This document shows positions 56,211-64,000 of a stretch of DNA of 64,000 bases, in pieces. The notes below the pieces were generated by a model, which saw nothing but the letters and a program-made list of their open reading frames with translations, ran no database searches and was not told the DNA's origin. A program made the translations under genes and the position numbers. Position 1 is the stretch's first letter. Each line of letters opens with the position of its first letter. This DNA is from Pleuronectes platessa (taxonomy: Eukaryota; Chordata; Actinopteri; Pleuronectiformes; Pleuronectidae): assembly GCF_947347685.1 (NCBI RefSeq), contig NC_070640.1, positions 917,136 to 981,135 on the forward strand. Direction: 5' to 3'.

Positions 56211-59200
56211 CTGTGAGACAGAGAGAAAAGGAGCTGCTTGGACAAATCTGAATAATGCTCAGTGACATTTACAGGAAGATAACTTTAGAAAAATCTAATT
56301 TTATTTGATTAAAATAAGAAACTTGTTGTAAACTGAGTGAAACAGAATCCAGATGTTAGGGTTAGGGTTAGGATGAAGCTTGAATGCTAACATTAGCGTG
56401 CTAACACTGCTTGGCAGGTACAATGTTTATCATCTTTAAGCATAGCACGTTAGCATGCTAACATTTGCTTATTTGCACTAAAAAGGTTTGAACGCTTTCA
56501 AATGTTGTTCACAATAAACTCATTAAAGTTATAAAATCATTGTAAATATTGATTCTATGACAGCGATTGACTTTGAGACTGTGACACATCTACCAAGATT
56601 AAAAACGTCTACAATTAATTAAAAAATATGAAGAATTTTGTTAATGAATTTAACTCCAGCCAGCAGCTTGGTTATTAATGCTTTAGGAAGAATTGAGTTT
56701 CTCACGATTCAGAAACTTGCGCCTCGTTCTTTCAGCTTGTACTTGTACAAACATCGAGTTCACGAGTTCCAGGTTCTTCGTTTGTTTCTAATTTCAAAGT
56801 GGATTTTAAGATATTTATTTCAGGAAGTGTGTCTCTAAACATCTGTCTGTGTTCAGAGTTATGAATTTAAAAACCTTAATTAACGACAAAACTATCAACC
56901 ATCAGGATGAACCACAGTAAACCCTGTGAGGGACGAACTCACTGTCTCAACATGAACCTGCAGGTTGTCGTCTCTGACAGTAATAACAGTGAAAGCTGTT
57001 TCCATCCCTCCTCAGAGGAAGTAATGATGTGGATCCAGAGTTAATATCCTGTCTCGGGGCCTCGGAGGCTCTCGGGCCTCCTCGCTGTGGTCGTCAGGCA
57101 GATTGGAACAAATAGATCTCGGGTTTATTCATCTACATGAACATCAGCGTGGATCACTCATCTCCCTCCTGCCTCCACCTCCACGGCAGGAAGTCTCCAG
57201 CTCACCATCCGTCTGCGTCGACTTCACTGTCAACAGCAGGGGCTCTCTCTCTCTCTCCTTCAGCATCTGGTCTCTCGCCCTCATCACTGCCTGTCACTGA
57301 TCTCTTTTATTCTTTCACTAACTCGCAGGGGGTAAAATTTGCTTATTAACTTTTTTTAATGAAAATCGATTTGGCAAAGCTATCAAGTCTTTTAAAGCTT
57401 TTTCCTGGAAATAAAATTTGAAATCTTCACAATTTCTCGTCTGGCCCAAAGCGGTGAACTCGTCCGTCACAAGCACGAAGACAAATGAAGGAGTTGACGG
57501 CAGAATGACCGTTTAGCAAACTTTCATCCGTCAGCTCGATTCCTTCGATCTGGACTCAGAGATGAAACAGACGCTCATGATCCCCAGAGGATGAACCCTT
57601 CAGATTAGTTTCCCCTGAGCTCGGTCACAACAGTTTGTGTTGAGGTTTGGTTCAGATGTTTGTGTTGCTCTCAGGATGAACTGTGGCGTTCACACTGCAT
57701 CTCAATCATCGTGTACTTTGTGTACTACATGTACTTTGTGTACTACATGTACTTTGTGTACTACATGTACTTTGTGTACTACATGTACTTTGTGTACTAC
57801 AGGACAGTGTGACTGACTGAAGTATCAGGTGTGCTCCACCCTGCACCACCTCACAGACAGACCTCTTGTATCTGAGGAGGACGTGTGTATTGATTCTTCC
57901 TCCTGTTGGCTGCAGGGACCAGCTCCACCTCGGCAGCAGGTAACCGCTGCTCCATCGGCTCAGACTGATGAACCCGCCACTCGTGACGTGTCCCTGTCGC
58001 CGGCGGCCAGGGTTTGTGTGAGTCCTCCCTGTGTGTGAGGAGAATAACAAAAGTCCAGCAGAGCAGCAGCCGGCTGCAGCTGCTGTGGAGACCACGGCTC
58101 TAACGACTTGTTTGTTCCTTGTGAACAGTCCATCAAGTCTCAGCATTAACCAGCGTCTGTAATGAGGCGGCTGCAGTTTCATCTCACGCAGACGCCGGCG
58201 AGGACGAGGAGCTCGGGATCCGTGTCAGACAACAGAGTTCAGCTGAGGCTCGTTCAAATGGCAGCGAGGAGGAGAGTCACTCGATAAAGAGTTTGAATCC
58301 AGAGCGGCTGCAGAGACAGAGCTCCTGATGATCAACCAATCACAGCGACTGATCTTCACTGAGCAGACGGATCGGTCCTGGAGACACCGACTCTGATCGT
58401 CCCCGTCGAGGACGTCTTGATTCGTCTCTGAAGGGAATCGTCTGGTCGTTGTGTTGATGAAGAGACGATGAACCTCTTTGTCATTGTGTGTCTGTGTGTA
58501 GAATCGTGTACGGTCGCTTTGTGTTAAATAATCAGTTCACAGTCAGCCCTGGATTCTGAAACCAGACGTTCATGTTCTCCAGAGGATGAATCTTAATGAC
58601 TTTCAGGATCCTGTGACTCATGTTCTAAAGTGGTTCAGACATTCATACTGAAATAAACTGATATGACTTCTGTGATTCTGACTTTTCATCATCGCCTCCT
58701 GCAAAGTGACGTCTTTCCCAGGAGCCTCAGCTGCAGCTCTGTGTTTAGAGCTGCAGATATTAGCATGCTAAGCTAAGCTAAACTAAAATGCTCACGGAGC
58801 TGCTAGCATGAATGTAGACGTCCTGAAGCCGATTCTCACGACTCCATGGAACTCACCTTCATCCTCCTGGACTCGATCCGGGACTTGTAGCAGAACTCGA
58901 CCAGGGCCACGAGCATGGCGAGCCCCAAGCCGCCAATCAGAATATAAAACACTCCGGCCACGTTGCTCAGACTGAGCGCGCTCGTCTTGTCCTATCAGCA
59001 CAGAGGGGAGGGGTCAGGGACAACCAATCAGGGCGCAGACAGTCTGACAAAAGCTAAAATAGAATATCTGTCTAACTAAGACACTTTTTCAGATTTCAAA
59101 GGCTGTGACGCGGAGCAGCAGGTTTTCTGTGTTCAGGAGCATTGAGGATAATAAAGAGAATATCTGAGTGTTTCCCAACTTTCAAAAGTCTGAATATCTT

Positions 59201-60380
59201 TATCACAAAACCCAAATTTAAATAGAAACCCTTCAATTTAAACCTTCTTCTTCTCTGTTGCCTCAGATCAAAGCCTTTGACTGAACATATTTATCTGTCT
59301 CATGCAAATTCATGCGACTCAAACAAAATCAGGGAAAATAAAATAATCTCTAAACAGAAAGCGCATTTATTAACTGTCCTACACTGAAGTTTAATGGTGT
59401 CTCAGTCTCTACAGAGCAAGTTTATCACTTCTGGAATGAAGAAGTGATATTTTACTGTTCTTCACAGTAAAATATCACTTCTGTCATCTCAACTTTAAAT
59501 CATTTAAAAGAATATTATTCTAGAGACAATGATAATTTATTGAGCTCTGGTTTCGCTCGTGTGACACATGCATCACTTGGTGTCGGTGGGCGTGTCCTGA
59601 AGCACAGCGTGGAGCTGGGAGGAGCCTATCAGAGGGCTTTCCTCTCCAAACTGTCACTTCAACCTCAGCCAATCAGCTTCAGAGAAATGTGAGAAAAGAC
59701 GATTCAAACTCAGACTAGAACAGGTAAATTCATATTATTTTACTGGGACACTTTTTCAACTTTAATGGTTTAACTTTATCAGATGAAGTGATAAATATTA
59801 TTTGACAATACAAATCGTTTTATTTTAAAGGGAAATTTCACAAAATGTTTGTTTTCATTCTGTCGTGTTGATTTCTAAATATTTACTAAAACTACGGTTG
59901 TATTATTATCAGAGATTCTCTGCTAATCACTTTTAAGTTTAAAGTTTAACATGTCAAATTGAAGGATTTAGAATTGTATCTGTAACTTAAGTTCAGCAGA
60001 GTGATAAATAAATATATTCTATTTATTTTGCATTATGTAATATTATATCCGATCTCAAATGTTGTGTTTGTTCTGTTTGCATAGTAGTTGTTGTCCTGTT
60101 AAATTATGAAAAACAATAAATAGTGGAACATTGTATAAACATATTTGCATCCCGATGTTTTCACTTCACCAGAGTTTCAGTCTGAACTTTAAATCGTCTT
60201 TTTCTCTTTGTCAACGTCGGACTGAACGTTTCCGTTAGTGAGGGTTTGTTACACAGAGCGAACCGGAGGCACATGACAGATTGGAGACAAAAACATCATC
60301 ATTGTGTGAGTGTGGAGGGGGGTGGGGGGGGGGGGGGGGGCTGTGGGCAGTGGCTTGGATTTCATTTGGTCAGCAGCCAA

Positions 60381-60433
<53 letters not shown>

Positions 60434-62638
60434 GAGAGGGAGAGAGAGAGAGGGAGAGAGAGAGAGAGAGAGAGACAGAAAATCTGACTTTTTACATGTG
60501 ACGTGTTTGATTCAAATTAAAACGATAATCTGACTTTTTACTCTCGAGTTTTGTTTTCACGACAGATTTTATCACATTGACGCAGAAGAGAAAACTTGTC
60601 TTCTAAAAGTTTCTAAAACTTGAGGACAAACTCAAATTAAAGTGTAAATGTTGAAGCTACAGGCGATCGTGGATTTTAGATTTTATAAAGTGAGAGAACG
60701 TAAGAAGTCAGATTTTTTGTCCTGTTTGTCTGCGGCTGCTTCAGGGTCGGAGCCGACCGGAGGATTTTCTGGAGAACAGAAGGAAAGCTGAGCAGAGAAA
60801 GTCTCAGAATAGATCTGCTGGATTTCTACTGATCTGGAGACGTGAAAATCCTCTTATCTCCAATAGTCTGCTTTGTCAGAGTCGGCTGAAGTCCAGCTCA
60901 TTCTCTCACGTTTGTGGAAACTAAGTTCATAAGATAAAGTCTGAATGTAAAACGCTGAGTACTAGAGTCACAGAATATTTAAACACGATGATATTTCCCT
61001 TCGTTCGTCCTTCAGCTCTTCAGAAAGATCAGCTGAGCAGCAGCGTTTCACTCTAGAAACAAAAAGGTTTTTCAAAAGAACTAGAAAAGAAATTCTCTGT
61101 GAATATAAAACTGGATTTTGAAGCTCCTTAATCTGAATTTCAAAGTTGGATATTGTACATTTTGTTTTTAAAGGAATAGAAATAAGATTTCTAGGACCAG
61201 TTGCTGGATAGCTTAGCTTAGCACAAGAAGTTCTATGTTATACAGTTAACATAAAAGCTCACTGATGTTTTATCTACAAACAAATATATAACATCATAAA
61301 CAATAAGCAAAAGCGTTATTATGTGTGAGGCCTACACTCATAGACAGAGAGTAACATCCTGGTTACTACTTTGTTATTCACTGAGAAAGATTAGAGATTA
61401 AATAATTATAAAGAAAATATCGAAAGAGCTCGATCAGACTTAAAAAAAAAAATCCAAAATGGGTTCTTTGTCAAAAACAGAAACAAAAACTTCTACTCTG
61501 AAAAAAATGAAACTTGAAAAACCCTTTTTCTTTTCAGAGGGAAGCCGCTGAGTTCTGGGGCTTTGGGTTTGTGTGTCTGTCGGGGGAGCAGGGGGTGGGG
61601 GGGGGGTAACCAACACATGTGGGACCAGGCCAGAGAGCGACCTCAACAACTGACCTTTCTGCCGGAGTCCTTGTGTCCACACTCCCCCTTGTCATACCAC
61701 CACTTGTTTTTCAACTTGTCTAAGATGGCTTGTTCATTGAGCTTCAGTACTGCTAGGTTTACTGGGATTCTTCAAAGAACCAATGGGAGGCAGGGAGGGG
61801 GTGGGGGGTGGGGGGGGAATAACATAAATAACATTATGCACCTCCATGTTATCTTATGTTATTGTTCAGCTGCACAGCGGCAGCAGCAACCATATTAGCG
61901 ACAGTAGCATTAGCTGTACAGAAGCTGTGATAGGCTACAGAGAACATCTCAATAACATCAACAGAGAAGAAAACAAACAGAAACAACAGACACAGTCTCA
62001 CAGATAAAACTGTTGTAGAAAATGTCAGCATCAAAGTGATATGCGTTAATACTCCATCTAGCTGGTTTAGCCTGACTCCTGTGTGCGAGATGTGTATTAC
62101 TATATCACTTTGGGAAACCGGCAAGAGCTGAGCACACTCCGGCCTCTTCAGGAGGATCCATGCAGAGGAAAGAAGAGGAGATGACCTCAGAGGTCACGTG
62201 ACCCGGGGAAGTATTTTACTGGGCGAGCTAACGGGATCATCTGCAGTTACTACGTCTGCCAGGGAGGTTATGTTTTCACCCCCGTTTCTTTATCATTGTG
62301 AGATAGAAGATCTTTTTGTAAACTCCCTCTAATACAACAACTTGATGGATCAATCCCCTTCTACTACTGAGGTAGAAGTAATGTAACTGTAGCTGTGACC
62401 GACACCAGGGATCTAACCCCCCCCCCCCGTGGTGTCATCCGGAGCGTGGCTAGTGGGAGCTGTTGCCGGTTACCCTGGTGTGCCATTGCCTGTCGTTACC
62501 CGTTGGGGTTACGGTGATCTGACCTTGGAGTCCCCTCCCCCGGTGCCGCACTCTCCCTTGTCATACCACCATCTGTTTTTCAATTTGTCCAACAGGCCCT
62601 GCTCGTTCAGTTTTAACACTGCCAAGTTAACAGGGTTT
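55989..62638 (-). CDS. gria1: AMPA receptor subunit GluA1-like, 3' exons (5' part outside window)
   Basis: A ligand-gated glutamate channel subunit at excitatory synapses. Minus-strand order: flop exon 62524-62638, flip exon 61655-61769, last-helix exon 58857-58991 and C-terminal exon 55989-56210. Phases agree: each alternative exon supplies one base plus 38 codons, and the next exon is 45 codons. The last helix reads SALSLSNVAGVFYILIGGLG. The C-tail has ENGRVMAHDFPK and LPCMSKAAGM, like GluA1, and ends in SGM, a possible class I PDZ ligand. Upstream exons (ligand-binding core, pore, Q/R site) lie beyond 64000. Confidence 0.93.
56211..58856 (-). other. gria1 intron before the C-terminal exon
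   Basis: 2.6-kb intron. It holds a short telomere-like (TTAGGG)2.5 at 56356-56372, a CT tract near 57243-57262, and an 18-bp minisatellite at 57710-57802. No coding sequence was recognised. Confidence 0.7.
57710..57802. repeat. 18-bp minisatellite
   Basis: About five copies of TTTGTGTACTACATGTAC; each unit contains the palindromic word GTACATGTAC-like sequence. Confidence 0.9.
58857..58991 (-). CDS. gria1: gria1 exon encoding the last membrane helix
   Basis: 45 codons, from DKTSALSLSN to KSRIESRRMK. Acceptor ctgatAG, donor AAG|GTGAGT. The start after 'DSK' matches the exon border of mammalian GRIA1. It encodes the M4 helix and the first membrane-proximal residues. Confidence 0.93.
59440..59482. 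repeat. Perfect 19-bp inverted repeat with 5-base loop (gria1 intron)
   Basis: Arms 59440-59458 (AGAAGTGATATTTTACTGT) and 59464-59482 are exactly complementary, with loop TCTTC. Confidence 0.95.
60386..60478. repeat. (GA)n microsatellite
   Basis: A nearly pure GA tract with occasional CA and GGGA interruptions. Confidence 0.95.
61655..61769 (-). CDS. gria1: gria1 flip-type alternative exon
   Basis: 115 bp, the usual length of this exon. It reads IPVNLAVLKLNEQAILDKLK then NKWWYDKGECGHKDSGRK. The KDSG-x-K ending identifies the flip version. Asn (AAT, 61736-61738) occupies the position that is normally Ser in flip and Asn in flop. Acceptor tttgaAG, donor AAG|GTCAGT. It lies 754 bp downstream of the flop exon, and splicing is presumably mutually exclusive. 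Confidence 0.9.
62524..62638 (-). CDS. gria1: gria1 flop-type alternative exon
   Basis: 115 bp. It reads NPVNLAVLKLNEQGLLDKLK then NRWWYDKGECGTGGGDSK, matching the mammalian GRIA1 flop form except for small changes (Arg for Lys before WW, Thr for Ser). Acceptor ccctgtAG, donor AAG|GTCAGA. Confidence 0.93.
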
Positions 62639-64000
62639 CTACAGGGATGATAGTCACAGTGAGGGATAAAAGGGAACTGAGTGTTAATGAGCAGAGGACG
62701 CGTCATGGAAGAGAGCAACATCATCACGTGTGTTATGACAGGCAGGTTATTACTGGAGGAAAGATTTACTGCTCCTCAACACAGACCTTTTTAAAATGTT
62801 GTTTTCCGTCACGTAAAGGTTTGTGTATCATGTCCACAGAGCTTTTATTCTGAAGGACTCTTCACTGGGCTGTTGAAGCTCAATCAATCCTGTTGATACT
62901 TAAATACTTTACTTTGTTAAGGTTTGAGGATCTTTGGTCACAGGACTAGTTACTAGTTACTAGTTACTAGTTACTACGTCACCTGACTTCAGACTTTGCT
63001 CCTGTCATTATTCCCTCAGCCACTAGAGGGCGATCAGAAATAATCAGAAACGTAACCAGAAGTTGTAATTAGCTGGAGCCCAGTGAGGAGCTCAAGGAAG
63101 AAAACATTTTAGAAATGCCTGGATTGAAAAACTGTGAATAAATCCAGAACTGACGACTTCGCATTCATGTGCGTTTCCTCCCTGATACATAAAGGAGAAA
63201 CAACATTCATGCATTTAGATTTTCACAATGTGAAATATCACATCACTCAGGTTAAAAGAATTGATGATGGGAATTTTGTGCCGTCCTGTTTTTGACAGGA
63301 ATCACCAGAAGTTTCCTGTTGTTCTCCTTCACGTACCAGTGAGGACCAGAGCAGCTCAGAAGCAGTGATGAGTTAATGGTGATGAAAAGAACTGGGCTCA
63401 TTGAAATGACTGATTCAGATTGAAGAGACAATAACGTGATTAACACCATAAGAGCAACAGAAGAGTTGGTTCTAAAGAAACAGACACGACACAAATATCA
63501 AGATGAGGAGAATAAAAACAGTCCAGTTAAAATATGCACAAACTAAAAATGGAAAAAATGTGAATCCAACTAATCTGTTAGAATAAACATCAATTTGTAG
63601 TTGATTATAAAAGACGATTGTTGTTTGGTGGAATAAGCTCAGAGGATATTATATTAGATGATATGAATAAAAAGCAGAAGTTAACATTTTCAGCAGAGTT
63701 TTAAAACTGGACATTTTGAAAACACATGAATTGTAACATTTTGGAACAAGACTCGAACAGAAGCACAGTCATCGTACGTTTGACCACAGCGACACGAGGA
63801 CAGAGCAGAAGCTGAGGACACGAGGACGTGAGGACAGACAGACACTCGACCCAGAGACAGAGACAGAGACAGAGACTCAGTGAAGATTGTGTTTGAAAAA
63901 CTGTGAATAACGTCTGTGGCTCTGCTTTATTATCAGTGTATGTCACAGTTCATTAATTTGATTTAAACAAATTTAAAACCATTTAACTATGAATGTGGAA
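62639..64000 (-). other. gria1 intron upstream of flop, to window edge
   Basis: No upstream gria1 exon was recognised before the right edge. Short repeats are present: TTACTAG x4 near 62948-62975 and CAGAGA near 63855-63876. Confidence 0.6.

Larger units (their letters stand above)
58992..61654 (-). other. gria1 intron between flip and M4 exons
   Basis: 2.7-kb intron containing a perfect 19-bp hairpin (59440-59482), a G run at 60325-60341 and a GA microsatellite at 60386-60478. No coding sequence was recognised. Confidence 0.7.

Noticed and set aside
56356..56372. Telomere repeat (TTAGGG)
   Set aside because: Only two and a half units, a short chance or interstitial match, not a telomere.

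Overview
The window looks like a ray-finned (teleost) fish nuclear genome. Genes are split by GT-AG introns. Replication-dependent histone genes carry 3' stem-loops. There is a tandem family of fish-type odorant receptors, a preproinsulin with a teleost-style A chain, a Rex3 (RTE-clade) LINE, and many long GT, GA and CT microsatellites. The histone H2A N-terminus agrees, from memory, with hipposin, the antimicrobial H2A fragment of Atlantic halibut. That fits a percomorph, possibly a flatfish, but the species is not proven. One 200-base run of N (50914-51113) shows this is a draft assembly.

Layout. 1-4740 is a retroelement and transposon graveyard: a DNA-transposon fragment, split by a Rex3 LINE that has a clean 13-bp target-site duplication, which is itself split by an L2-like LINE 3' end, then a CR1/L2-like LINE tail. 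4445-15845 is a tandem array of about 2.48-kb units. Each unit carries a LINE tail, a dispersed repeat, a TATA box, a 5'-UTR splice acceptor and one intronless odorant receptor ORF: four intact genes and a fifth that is cut off and fused to unrelated sequence. 15.9-19.7 kb is intergenic with microsatellites. 19757-25095 is an alpha-1B adrenergic receptor gene (adra1b) in five coding exons. 26041-26530 is a higher-order minisatellite. 26.6-36.8 kb is a histone cluster: three H2A genes and one H3.2 gene. The first two H2A genes sit in the arms of a large imperfect palindrome, and the third is a further duplicate.

37429-39812 is rnf26 (RING E3 ligase, two coding exons). 41473-42565 is a compact insulin gene (TATA, 5'-UTR exon, two coding exons, poly(A) signal). 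43699-50648 is a nipal4-like magnesium transporter gene in at least eight exons, with an apparent one-base frameshift in a G-run and an intron holding exactly 91 tandem 16-bp repeats. 55989-62638 on the minus strand is the 3' end of an AMPA receptor gene (gria1): flop exon, flip exon, last-membrane-helix exon and C-terminal exon. The rest of that gene lies beyond the right edge.

adra1b, nipal4 and gria1 are neighbours on human chromosome 5q33, so the backbone is a conserved synteny block. The insulin, histone, rnf26 and odorant receptor genes are additions relative to that block. The genes do not form a single pathway. No undescribed multi-gene system was recognised. The most unusual signals are the LINE-anchored receptor array, the histone palindrome, the 91-copy ETS-like minisatellite, the altered gria1 C-tail and flip exon, and the displaced insulin gene.
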